Source: Pseudomonas sp. UBA5706
GTDB taxonomy: Bacteria; Pseudomonadota; Gammaproteobacteria; Pseudomonadales; Pseudomonadaceae
Length of the DNA: 64,000 nt
NCBI RefSeq assembly: GCF_002419965.1
Contig: NZ_DIHC01000038.1
Coordinates: 185,518-249,517, forward strand
Reading direction: 5' to 3'
Numbering within the stretch: position 1 is the stretch's first letter; each line of letters begins with the position of its first letter. Shown here piece by piece: positions 25,680-33,760 of this stretch. A program made the translations under genes and the position numbers. The notes under the pieces are model-generated. The model did not search any database. It saw only the letters and a program-made list of their open reading frames with translations, and was not told the origin of the DNA.

Positions 25680-27278
25680 TCAGGTGTTGAGCTTGCCTGG
25701 GTCGCTTTGCAACAACACCTTATCCTGAAGACTGACCAAAACGTCTTTGAGCGATGAAATGCCCCGCCCCTGTCTGGCTTCCTTGTCCTGCTGCAACGCT
25801 TGTTGCAGCACGCTCAGGAAGTTGCGGGTCTTGCTCGACGTGACTGGAGTCAGCGTGTCATCTTCCAGATGCCCCATCACGTATTTTGAAATCCGGGTTG
25901 ACTGGCTCGCCGACTGGGTGACGGACGCTTCCACCAGCGCCCCTTTTTCATAGCCGATACGGGTCTTGCTGCTCGCTTGGTCATTGATCTGGTAATACAG
26001 ATAATTCTGCGATTTCGGATCGCGGGTCAGATCCAGCTTCTGGCCCGCTGTCAGCGGCTTGTGGTAACTGGCTAGCAGGTGTGACTGCTGATCCTGAACG
26101 ATGCTGCGGTTCAGTTGATCACCGCCTTTGGATCGCGTGGCCTGCGACAGGTCGTACGCGAACGTATCGAACTCGTTGGGACGCGCCGGGTTACTGGCGT
26201 CGGGCTTTTCGCTGACCGAAGCACTGAAGTCCGCAAGGCCGGTCAACAGGCCGTGATCGGTGGCGGTCAGGTCGATCGAGTTGACGGTCTGCGGCGCATT
26301 CGATGCCTGCCCCCCCGGATAATTACTGTGCAGGGTGGTAAATGCCTCCTCGAACATCGACAACAGTTGGCGGTCGCCGTCACCGCGTTGACGCGCCGCT
26401 TCGATCTGGCTCACGTACCCCTTCAATGCTTTGGCCTGTTGGGCGCTGTTGCCTATGATGGCTGCGTTCTTAAGATCCACCGACATATTCAGGCTGCCCG
26501 ACGCGCCGCCCATGCTCACCGAGCGCTGATCGGCGTCGGCCTGCAGAGTGAGGGTCTGGAAGCTGCCATCGTCGAGTTTGACACGGGTGTTCAGGTCAAC
26601 CGAGGAAAACACCTTGGTGTCGTACTGCGTCAGCGCATCGAGCTTGAGTTGCGGTGGCCTAGCGGTCAGGCCGTCGATGGCCGACTGAAAGCCGTCTGCC
26701 ATCTGGCCCAGGGCAGTGAGTTCGTCGTCGCTGAGCTCGCCACCGCTGACCTCGGCCTGCACCGCCAGGCCGGCGTCGTTGCTGGACAGCGTCAGTTGCA
26801 CGGTCTTGCCGCTGGCTGTCTTGAGGGTCAAGCTGATGCTGTTGTCGGCGGCGCTGCTGTGCAGCTTGGCTTGAGCTGCGGCCAGTTCCGAGGGTTCAAG
26901 GGCCTTGTTCGCAGACGAAGTGATCACCGACTGGGAAATACCCTTGCCGTTTTCCGCCAGTTGGGTGAGCAACGTGGCGCCTAATCCTTGGAAACGGCTG
27001 ACACCAGAGAACGTGCTGATGTTGCCCTGCATTGCCAGGGTGACCTTGTCCTGCCGAGTGGACTCCCATGCGGGCGGAACATCGGGGTCTGCCACTAGAC
27101 CGCGCGGGGTGTAGGTCTGCGCGTTGCTGACGCTGGTGTCCTGACCCAGGCTGACGATCGATGAGGGCGACGACACTGTGCTGCCAGATGGCTCGATGGC
27201 ATCGACCATCAACGTGTTCGCGGCAATGTTAGCCACAACCAAAGGTTGTACGGCAGAAAGGGCAGAGATGGTCGTCAT
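25680..27278 (-). CDS. Conserved-looking protein of unknown function, cysteine-free
   Basis: Unrecognised 532-residue protein. It contains no cysteine, is rich in Ser, Thr, Ala, Gln and Asp, and has no signal peptide, membrane helix or enzyme motif that I can see. The N-terminal part (MTTISALSAVQPLVVAN...) is low-complexity. The middle has Gly/Ala-rich and Asn/Gln-rich stretches (QLKLDALTQYDTKVF, NYLYYQINDQASSKTRIGYE). This composition, with no Cys, is often seen in secreted or cell-surface proteins of Gram-negatives, but no export signal supports this here. It lies downstream of prpE with a long structured leader in front. ATG has GGAG upstream. Confidence 0.7.
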   Translation of the reverse strand: MTTISALSAVQPLVVANIAANTLMVDAIEPSGSTVSSPSSIVSLGQDTSVSNAQTYTPRGLVADPDVPPAWESTRQDKVTLAMQGNISTFSGVSRFQGLGATLLTQLAENGKGISQSVITSSANKALEPSELAAAQAKLHSSAADNSISLTLKTASGKTVQLTLSSNDAGLAVQAEVSGGELSDDELTALGQMADGFQSAIDGLTARPPQLKLDALTQYDTKVFSSVDLNTRVKLDDGSFQTLTLQADADQRSVSMGGASGSLNMSVDLKNAAIIGNSAQQAKALKGYVSQIEAARQRGDGDRQLLSMFEEAFTTLHSNYPGGQASNAPQTVNSIDLTATDHGLLTGLADFSASVSEKPDASNPARPNEFDTFAYDLSQATRSKGGDQLNRSIVQDQQSHLLASYHKPLTAGQKLDLTRDPKSQNYLYYQINDQASSKTRIGYEKGALVEASVTQSASQSTRISKYVMGHLEDDTLTPVTSSKTRNFLSVLQQALQQDKEARQGRGISSLKDVLVSLQDKVLLQSDPGKLNT

Positions 27279-27292
27279 AGCGGCTCCATGCT

Positions 27293-27349
27293 GGTTCAGT
27301 CGTTATTGTCCTGCCAAACGTGTCGGCAAGATGGGCAATAACTTGAACC
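27293..27349 (-). promoter_or_regulatory. Long hairpin leader of the unknown gene
   Basis: On the minus strand the leader folds as GGTTCA-A-GTTATTG paired with CAATAAC-GAC-TGAACC. Inside this is a second stem, TGCC / GGCA, around a 9-nt loop. It ends about 15 nt before the start codon at 27278, immediately upstream of its GGAG. It may be an RNA regulatory element, an operator for a dimeric regulator, or a terminator remnant of prpE, which ends at 27419. Confidence 0.5.
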
Positions 27350-27418
27350 GTGACGACGCCTGGCCAGCGCCAAGAGGCGCCGGTTCAAGGCGCTCTGTGC
27401 GGTTCAGGGCATTGGTTT

Positions 27419-29320
27419 TCAGCCTAGCGCGTTGGCGACTTCCTGAAGAATCGCCGGGTCGTCGATGGTCGCGGGAACGGTGTACGCCTCGCCATCGGCG
27501 ATTTTGCGTAGCACCGCGCGCAAGGTCTTGCCGGAGCGCGTTTTGGGCAGACGCTTGAGCATTACCACGCGGTTGAAACAGGCCAGCGCGCCGATCCGCT
27601 CGCGAACCCGTGCGATCAGCTCGCGCTGGATCTGAGCGGCGTCCTCTTCGACGCCATCCTTGAGTACCACCAGGGCCAGCGGCACCTGGCCCTTGATCTC
27701 ATCGTGCACACCGATCACTGCGCTTTCAGCCACTGCCGAATGCTGTCCCACCAGGTCCTCCATTTCGCCCGTGGACAGGCGATGGCCGGAGACGTTTATC
27801 ACGTCGTCAGTGCGACCCATGATGTAGACAAAGCCCTGCTGGTCGACATAACCGCCATCGCCAGTGTTGTAGTAACCGGGAAAAGCCTGCAGATACGCTT
27901 GCACAAAGCGCGAGTGATCGCCCCACAGCGTCTGACTGCACCCCGGTGGCAGTGGCAAGCTGATGACGATCGAACCGTGTTCGCCGGGTGACAGCAGACG
28001 CCCCTCTTCATCCACGACCCTCACGGCGTAGCCAGGCACCGCCCGGTTACTGGAGCCTGGCGCTGGCCGGTGGCCTTCAAGGCCCAGGCAAGGCGCCGTC
28101 ACCGGCCAACCGGTTTCGGTCTGCCACCAATGGTCGAGCACCGGTTTGCCGGTCACTGTCTCAAGCCAATGGTGCGTACTGGAGTCGAGCTTTTCGCCGG
28201 CCAGGAACAGCTGGCGAATCGAACTCAAGTCGCGTCCTTCAAGCAAGCTCGCATTCGGGTCTTGCTTGCGAATTGCGCGCATGGCCGTCGGCGCACAGAA
28301 CAGCGCATTGACCCGGTACTCTTCGATGATCCGCCAGTAGGCCCCGGCATCCGGCGTACGGATCGGCTTGCCTTCATAGAACACCGTGGTGCAACCGGCC
28401 ATTAAAGGTGCGTAGACGATCAGCGTATGACCCACCACCCAGCCAACGTCGGAAATACCCCACCACACGTCCCCTGCGCTCAGGCCGTAGACCTGTTTCA
28501 TGGTGTACAGCATGGCGACCGCATGGCCGCCGTTCTCGCGAACGATGCCCTTGGGTTTGCCGGTGGTGCCGGAGGTGTAGAGGATATACAGCGGATCGAG
28601 GCTGGACACCGGCAGCGGATCGACCGGCTCGACGCCTTCCAGCGCCGTTTGCCAGTCCATATCGCGCCCTTCGCGCAACTGCGCCAGCGATTGCCGGCGT
28701 TGCCAGACCAGTACGCGATCCGGCGTGAAGCTCGCCAGTTCCAGCGCTTTGTCGACCAGCGGCTTGTAGGGGATGACGCGGTCGAACTCCATCCCGCACG
28801 AGGCGGTGAGCAGCAATTTCGGTTTCAGGTCATCAATACGCAACGCCAGTTCATGGGGCGCGAAACCACCGAATACCACCGAATGCATGGCGCCTATCCG
28901 CGCACAGGCCAGCATGGCCATGGCGGCCTGGGGGATCATCGGCATATAGATAATGACACCGTCGCCCTTCTGCACCCCCAGTCTGCGCAGCAAGCCCGCC
29001 AGCCGTGCAACCTGGTCGCGCAGGTCATTGAAGGTGTAGCTGGCCTTGCAGTCAGTGACGGGCGAATCGTAGATCAGCGCCGGTTGCTCGCCACGGCCCA
29101 GTTCAATCTGGAGATCCAGCGCCAGATAGCAAGTGTTGAGCTGACCGTCGGCGAACCAATGATGAGTGCCGTCCGGCATGGCCTGCAGCACCTGCCGCGG
29201 CGCGCGGTACCAGGCTACCTGCCGCGCCTGCTCGGCCCAGTAGCGCTCAGGGTCGGTAATGGAACGCCGGTGATGGTCCGAATACTGCGCGCTGGCTGGC
29301 ACGTCTTTCTTGTCATTCAT
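27419..29320 (-). CDS. prpE: Propionyl-CoA synthetase
   Basis: AMP-forming acyl-CoA synthetase of 633 residues, the size of PrpE and acetyl-CoA synthetase. It activates propionate (or another short fatty acid) with ATP and CoA. The phosphate-binding loop YTSGTTGKPKG, the middle GWPVTAPCLG region, NTGDGGYVDQQGFVYIMGR and the catalytic Lys598 in RLPKTRSGKTLR are present. The WWQTETG motif is shared by the acetyl/propionyl-CoA synthetase group. Local leucine/isoleucine catabolism genes yield propionyl-CoA and acetyl-CoA, but no methylcitrate genes are in the window. Propionate against acetate preference cannot be proved from motifs. Confidence 0.85.
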   Translation of the reverse strand: MNDKKDVPASAQYSDHHRRSITDPERYWAEQARQVAWYRAPRQVLQAMPDGTHHWFADGQLNTCYLALDLQIELGRGEQPALIYDSPVTDCKASYTFNDLRDQVARLAGLLRRLGVQKGDGVIIYMPMIPQAAMAMLACARIGAMHSVVFGGFAPHELALRIDDLKPKLLLTASCGMEFDRVIPYKPLVDKALELASFTPDRVLVWQRRQSLAQLREGRDMDWQTALEGVEPVDPLPVSSLDPLYILYTSGTTGKPKGIVRENGGHAVAMLYTMKQVYGLSAGDVWWGISDVGWVVGHTLIVYAPLMAGCTTVFYEGKPIRTPDAGAYWRIIEEYRVNALFCAPTAMRAIRKQDPNASLLEGRDLSSIRQLFLAGEKLDSSTHHWLETVTGKPVLDHWWQTETGWPVTAPCLGLEGHRPAPGSSNRAVPGYAVRVVDEEGRLLSPGEHGSIVISLPLPPGCSQTLWGDHSRFVQAYLQAFPGYYNTGDGGYVDQQGFVYIMGRTDDVINVSGHRLSTGEMEDLVGQHSAVAESAVIGVHDEIKGQVPLALVVLKDGVEEDAAQIQRELIARVRERIGALACFNRVVMLKRLPKTRSGKTLRAVLRKIADGEAYTVPATIDDPAILQEVANALG

Positions 29321-29333
29321 CCGTGGATCCCTG

Positions 29334-29346
29334 TGATTGTTTTTAT
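29334..29346 (-). promoter_or_regulatory. Possible Crc/Hfq A-rich motif before prpE
   Basis: On the minus strand ATAAAAACAATCA lies directly before CAGGGAT, the ribosome-binding site of prpE. It contains AAAAACAA, a fit to AANAANAA. Pattern-based inference only. Confidence 0.4.
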
Positions 29347-29403
29347 GAGGGCTGACAGCACAGGAATGAAACTAGCAGATGCCCGGGCGCCTGCCATCGC
29401 GTA

Positions 29404-30609
29404 TCACACGGCCTTGATCCAGGCGGCGCGCCGCAACAGCAACCCGCCCAGCGCAAGCAGGGCCAGCCCCACCACCACGGTGCCATAGACATTGGTGGTC
29501 ACGACCAAGCCCTCACCCTTCACAGCCAATCCGGCCAGCAGTGCCGGCACGCAAAATGCGAGGTAGCTCAGCGCCAGAAAAGTAGACATCAACCCCGCGC
29601 GTTCATGGGCATGGGCCAGGGGCAGCAACAGGCGCAACGCGCCGAGGAAACTGGCGCCGAAACCCACCCCAGCCACCACCGTCCCGAAAAAAAACAGCCA
29701 CAGCCAGCCGAGATTGACCGCCAGTAGCAGCACCGAAACGCCCACTGCCAGGAAGCTGCAACCCACCAACAGGGCGAGCCGAGGCGGTCTGAGCCGCAGG
29801 TTCATGATCGAAATCGCGCCACTGATGGTCAATGCAGCCACTGCCAGTCCGCCATTGAGGACGGATGTCGAGCCAGTGGCTGCGGCGAGCAACGACGGCG
29901 CCAGCGACAGGAAGAACCCGCCCAAGGCCCAGGCGGCAATGTCCGCCGGCAACACCAGGAGCAAGGTGCTTCGAGCGCGCGCTGGCACATAGAGCCGCGG
30001 TGACAGGGTTTTCAGTACGCCGGGCTGCGGAGTAACGGTTTCCCGGACCCGTCCCAGGTACAGCACTTGTGCCACGAAAGCACTCAGCAGCAGGATATAC
30101 GCCAGCAGCAGTGGCAGCGGTGCATAGGCAACCAGCGCACTGGTGCCCAGCGCGCCCAGGGCCATGCCAAACATCGGGGTGATGCTATTGATCAACGGCC
30201 CCTGCTGCTGATCGGTGTCGAGCATCGCCGCGCCCAAGGCGCTACTGGCAATCCCGGTTGCCACCCCTTGCAGCAAACGCGCGGCAATCAGCCAGCTGAC
30301 GTCACTGGCGCCCATGAAAAGCAGCAACGACACGATCTCCAGCAGCAGCGCGAGGAAGATCACCGGACGGCGCCCCAGGTAGTCCGACAGCGAGCCGAAC
30401 ATCAGCAGGGTTGCCAGCAGGCTCAAGGCATACACGGCGAAAATCAGCGTCAGCAGCGCCGAAGAGACCCCCCACGCTTGCTGATACACATGGTACAGCG
30501 GCGTAGGCGCGCTGGAAGCGGCAAAAAAGCACAGCATCACGAATGCTAGATAAACCAGATGCCCCCGGCCCCGACCATCGACTTGCGGGTTCTGCAACGA
30601 ATCAGACAC
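29404..30609 (-). CDS. MFS transporter
   Basis: Major facilitator superfamily exporter-like protein of about 401 residues with 12 predicted hydrophobic helices. The loop-2 motif SLSDYLGRRPVI (G-x-L-a-D-r-x-G-r-x) is clear. The start is a GTG at 30609 (MSDSLQNPQVDG...); the upstream frame to 30735 would overlap the divergent TetR gene and its operator, so I reject it. It is paired head-to-head with TetR and probably under its control. The substrate is unknown, perhaps a drug or metabolite. Confidence 0.88.
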   Translation of the reverse strand: MSDSLQNPQVDGRGRGHLVYLAFVMLCFFAASSAPTPLYHVYQQAWGVSSALLTLIFAVYALSLLATLLMFGSLSDYLGRRPVIFLALLLEIVSLLLFMGASDVSWLIAARLLQGVATGIASSALGAAMLDTDQQQGPLINSITPMFGMALGALGTSALVAYAPLPLLLAYILLLSAFVAQVLYLGRVRETVTPQPGVLKTLSPRLYVPARARSTLLLVLPADIAAWALGGFFLSLAPSLLAAATGSTSVLNGGLAVAALTISGAISIMNLRLRPPRLALLVGCSFLAVGVSVLLLAVNLGWLWLFFFGTVVAGVGFGASFLGALRLLLPLAHAHERAGLMSTFLALSYLAFCVPALLAGLAVKGEGLVVTTNVYGTVVVGLALLALGGLLLRRAAWIKAV

Positions 30610-30656
30610 GCGTACACTCTCCCGAAAAAGCACACTGCAAAGGCTACGAAGTTGCG

Positions 30657-30686
30657 TTAAGCAGTGTGTGAGCAGATTCTGCTTAA
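30657..30686. promoter_or_regulatory. Putative TetR operator between divergent genes
   Basis: Perfect 8-bp inverted repeat, TTAAGCAG-N14-CTGCTTAA, in the 106-bp gap between the MFS and TetR genes. It is the size and location expected for an operator that couples autoregulation with control of the transporter. Confidence 0.7.
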
Positions 30687-30715
30687 AGCAAATACTTTGT
30701 GTTAAGGTCCGATCC

Positions 30716-31264
30716 ATGGCTATTAAAGAAGGCATTCGTACCGGCGGGCGCAGTGCCCGGGTGCAGACATCGATCCACGCGGCGGTGCGCGATCTGCTTC
30801 AGGAGCAGGAACGTTCCGCGCTCAGCGTGCCCATGATCGCCGCCCGCGCAGGTGTTACGCCGTCGACCATTTATCGGCGCTGGGGCGACCTGACCTCGCT
30901 GCTGGCCGATGCGGCCGTCGAGCGTCTGCGCCCGGACGAACCGGTGGATCGCGGCAGCCTGCGCGAAGATTTGCGCACATGGGTCGAGGTTTATCTGGAG
31001 GAAACCAACTCAGCGCCTGGCCGGGAAATGATGCGCGACGTGGTTTCCAGCAGCGCCACGCTGTGTTCGGGCAAATGCCTGAATATCGTGCGCGACCAGC
31101 TGCAGATCATCATCGATCGGGCACAGCAGCGCGGCGAACGCAGCCCGTCGGCCGATGAGCTGGTGGACGCGGTGGTCGCACCTATGGTCTACCGGATTCT
31201 CTACGCCGAATCGGCGCCTACGCTCGCGCGCATGCACCAGCTACTCGACCGCTGCCTGGGTTGA
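30716..31264 (+). CDS. TetR-family transcriptional regulator
   Basis: TetR-type repressor of 182 residues. The helix-turn-helix is about residues 20-55 (RDLLQEQERSALSVPMIAARAGVTPSTIYRRWGDLTSLLADA), with a helical ligand domain after it. The ATG at 30716 is chosen because the upstream GTG at 30668 lies inside the operator palindrome and the MFS promoter. It is divergent from an MFS transporter, the usual efflux/regulator arrangement. The ligand is unknown. Confidence 0.9.
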   Translation: MAIKEGIRTGGRSARVQTSIHAAVRDLLQEQERSALSVPMIAARAGVTPSTIYRRWGDLTSLLADAAVERLRPDEPVDRGSLREDLRTWVEVYLEETNSAPGREMMRDVVSSSATLCSGKCLNIVRDQLQIIIDRAQQRGERSPSADELVDAVVAPMVYRILYAESAPTLARMHQLLDRCLG

Positions 31265-31323
31265 GCGCAGCGCTCACGAACTGGTTATGATGGCCGGCCT
31301 CGAACCACGGGCCTTTCTTACCC

Positions 31324-32613
31324 ATGCACACTCTCGCAGACCTGCGCGCCGGCAAGCTGGCGGGCAGCAAACGGCTGGACCTCAGTTGCGGCCTGACGCA
31401 ATTTCCCGATGAGATATTCAGCCTCAGCGAATCGCTGGAAGTGCTGAATCTGTCCGACAACCAGCTCAGCGACCTGCCCACCGACCTGCATCGGCTCAAG
31501 CACCTGAAGATCCTGTTCTGCTCCAACAACCTGTTCACCCGGTTGCCAGCGGCCCTAGGCCATTGTGACGAACTGTTTTTCGTCGGTTTCAAAGCCTGCC
31601 GAATCGGCGATGTGCCGCCAGAATCACTGCCGCCGCGCTTACGCGCGCTGGTGCTGACGGACAACTGTATCGAGTCGCTGCCGGACGAACTGGGCCTGTG
31701 TGTGCATCTGCAAAAACTGATGCTTGCCGGCAATCGACTGCAGAGTCTGCCTGCCTCCCTTGCCGCTTGCCATCGGCTGGAACTGGTACGCATCGCGTCC
31801 AACGACATACGCCAACTGCCGCAATGGCTGCTGCAAATGCCTTCTCTGGCCTGGCTGGCCTTTGCGGGTAATCCGCTCAACGACATCCATACCGAAGAAC
31901 CGATCCGCCAGATCTCCTGGTCCCGGCTGACGCTGCATCAGGTGCTGGGAGAAGGTGCGTCCGGCGTCATCCAGCAGGGGCAATGGCTTGACGATCAGGG
32001 GGTAGCCGAAAAGGTCGCGGTCAAGCTGTACAAGGGGCATGTGACCAGCGATGGCTCGCCATTGAACGAGATGGCGGCGTGCATGGCGGCCGGTCAGCAC
32101 GCGCACCTGATTCCGGTTGAGGGTGAGGTGTTCGGGCACCCTGAGAATGCCAGGGGGCTGGTCATGCAATTGATCTCGCCACGTTTCAGAGTCCTCGCTC
32201 GCCCCCCAAGTCTGGATTCTTGTACTCGCGATCTCTACAACGCTACTCGCTTGAGTCGGGACATTGTCCTGCGCATGGCCGCCGGTATCGCATCGGCCTG
32301 TCGACACCTGCACGCAAGGGGCATCAATCACGGCGATCTCTACGCGCACAACATTCTTTGGGCGGAAAACGGCGAGAGCTTGCTGGGGGATTTCGGCGCC
32401 GCCGCGTTTTACCCGGACGAAGAAACCGGCCGCGCACTCGAACGCATCGAAGTACGCGCGTTTGGGATTCTGCTCGGTGAAATGCTGGCGTGTTGCGATG
32501 CATGCGACAGCGAAATCGCAACGCTGCGTGAATTGCAGCAGGCATGTGTGCAGCCGCAGGTGCTGAAGCGACCAAATTTCGCAGAGCTGGAGCAGGCGCT
32601 ACGCTGCCTGTAG
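31324..32613 (+). CDS. Leucine-rich-repeat protein kinase
   Basis: Protein of 429 residues with two parts. Residues about 16-185 form roughly seven leucine-rich repeats (LEVLNLSDNQLSDLP, LRALVLTDNCIESLP, LQKLMLAGNRLQSLP). Residues about 200-429 form a eukaryote-type protein kinase. All key kinase features are seen: glycine loop LGEGASGV (208-215), Lys234 in VAVKLYK, Glu249 as the helix-C partner, HGDLYAHN (336-343) with catalytic Asp338 and Asn343, and DFG (356-358). The catalytic loop is HGD rather than HRD. There is no signal peptide or membrane helix, so it is cytoplasmic or exported by an unseen route. It stands alone. Related LRR-kinases exist in some Pseudomonas; their targets are unknown. 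Confidence 0.88.
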   Translation: MHTLADLRAGKLAGSKRLDLSCGLTQFPDEIFSLSESLEVLNLSDNQLSDLPTDLHRLKHLKILFCSNNLFTRLPAALGHCDELFFVGFKACRIGDVPPESLPPRLRALVLTDNCIESLPDELGLCVHLQKLMLAGNRLQSLPASLAACHRLELVRIASNDIRQLPQWLLQMPSLAWLAFAGNPLNDIHTEEPIRQISWSRLTLHQVLGEGASGVIQQGQWLDDQGVAEKVAVKLYKGHVTSDGSPLNEMAACMAAGQHAHLIPVEGEVFGHPENARGLVMQLISPRFRVLARPPSLDSCTRDLYNATRLSRDIVLRMAAGIASACRHLHARGINHGDLYAHNILWAENGESLLGDFGAAAFYPDEETGRALERIEVRAFGILLGEMLACCDACDSEIATLRELQQACVQPQVLKRPNFAELEQALRCL

Positions 32614-32700
32614 CAGCGTGGCGTGCTGCTACAGGGTGGGCAGGGACAAAAATCCCGGCACGCGGCAAAAGCTGTTGAGGCAGTGTTGCAGCAACGATCT

Positions 32701-33402
32701 TTACCCAGCCAGGCCCACATAGACGTTCTGCACGTCGTCGTGACTGTCGATGGCCTCCAGAAACGCCTCGACTTCAGCCATTTGCTCCTCGGTCAGGTCC
32801 GATACCGCGTTTTTCGGGCGGTAGCCGATCTTTGCCGACTCAACGGTAAAGCCCTGCTCCGGCAGGGCCTTGCAGACGGCATCCAGGTCAGTGGGGTCGG
32901 TGAAGAACAGGGTCACGCCGTCGTCGCCCGGCTCGACGTCCTGGGCACCGGCCTCAATGGCCGCTTCTTCCGGATCGGTCTTGCCGTCGCCGGCCGCTTC
33001 GATCATGCCCAGATGGTCAAAGTCCCAGGTGATCGAGCCCGCTGCGCCCATTTGCCCCTTGCGAAACAGCACGCGGATCTCGGCAACGGTGCGGTTGACG
33101 TTGTCAGTCAGGCACTCGACGATGACCGGCACCTTGTGCGGCGCGAAGCCTTCGTACGTGACGAAATGGTAGTTGACCTGCTCACCCAGCAGCCCCGCGC
33201 CCTTTTTGATAGCCCGCTCCAGGGTTTCGCGCGGCATCGAAGCTTTTTTCGCCTGCTCGACCACCAGGCGCAGACGCGAGTTCATGTCCGGATCAGCGCC
33301 GGAACGCGCGGCAATCATGATTTCCTTGGACAGCTTGCCGAAAATCTTGCCCTTGGCGTTGGCTGCTGCTTCTTTGTGTTTGACCTTCCACTGTGCGCCC
33401 AT
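32701..33402 (-). CDS. YebC/PmpR-family transcriptional regulator
   Basis: YebC-family (DUF28) protein of 233 residues, related to translation/transcription regulators such as YebC and PmpR. The start (MGAQWKVKHKEAAANAKGKIFGKLSKEIMIAAR) and the three-domain pattern (YHFVTYEGFAPHKVPVIVECLTDN; GSITWDFDHLG; DLTEEQMAEVEAFLEAIDSHDDVQNVYVG) fit the family. It is a free-standing gene, not beside ruvC as the housekeeping yebC usually is, so it is likely the second paralogue (YeeN-like). It is convergent with the LRR-kinase gene. Confidence 0.9.
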   Translation of the reverse strand: MGAQWKVKHKEAAANAKGKIFGKLSKEIMIAARSGADPDMNSRLRLVVEQAKKASMPRETLERAIKKGAGLLGEQVNYHFVTYEGFAPHKVPVIVECLTDNVNRTVAEIRVLFRKGQMGAAGSITWDFDHLGMIEAAGDGKTDPEEAAIEAGAQDVEPGDDGVTLFFTDPTDLDAVCKALPEQGFTVESAKIGYRPKNAVSDLTEEQMAEVEAFLEAIDSHDDVQNVYVGLAG

Positions 33403-33760
33403 GAGTGCTCTCTTGTTCCGTAGGCGATAAACCGTCGGTGCCGATCCTGCGTGGCGCGCGGGACCTTAGACGGTAAACGCTGAAAAGGGTGAACGATGAC
33501 ACGCCCGGAGAGAACCCGGACGCCCGGCGCATTTTATACGCGCTGGCGGCAGAAGAAACCCCCGTTAGCGCGCTGTCGATCAAAGGATTGGCGATAAGTT
33601 TCGAGGAAAGCTTCCACACAGTCCTAAGGATAATGAGACAGAGCTTGTAGTCCGCTTCCGAAAATTCAGAACTGGCCCTTTTGTCTTGTAGCTTTTCGTA
33701 CCCTCTGCGCCTCGAAATTTCAGGGTGCCTCAGCAGATGCGTGAAGACTCGCAGGTGACA
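33403..33760. other. Intergenic region, no gene recognised
   Basis: A stretch of about 360 bp between the divergent YebC-like and VgrG genes. It has no convincing open frame and no clear terminator. It should hold the two divergent promoters. I see only short GCGC-rich near-repeats around 33509-33545 and nothing I can name. Confidence 0.6.

Noticed and set aside
30610..30735. Longer N-terminus for the MFS transporter
   Set aside because: It would cross the TetR operator and the start of the divergent TetR gene; the GTG at 30609 gives a normal transporter beginning.
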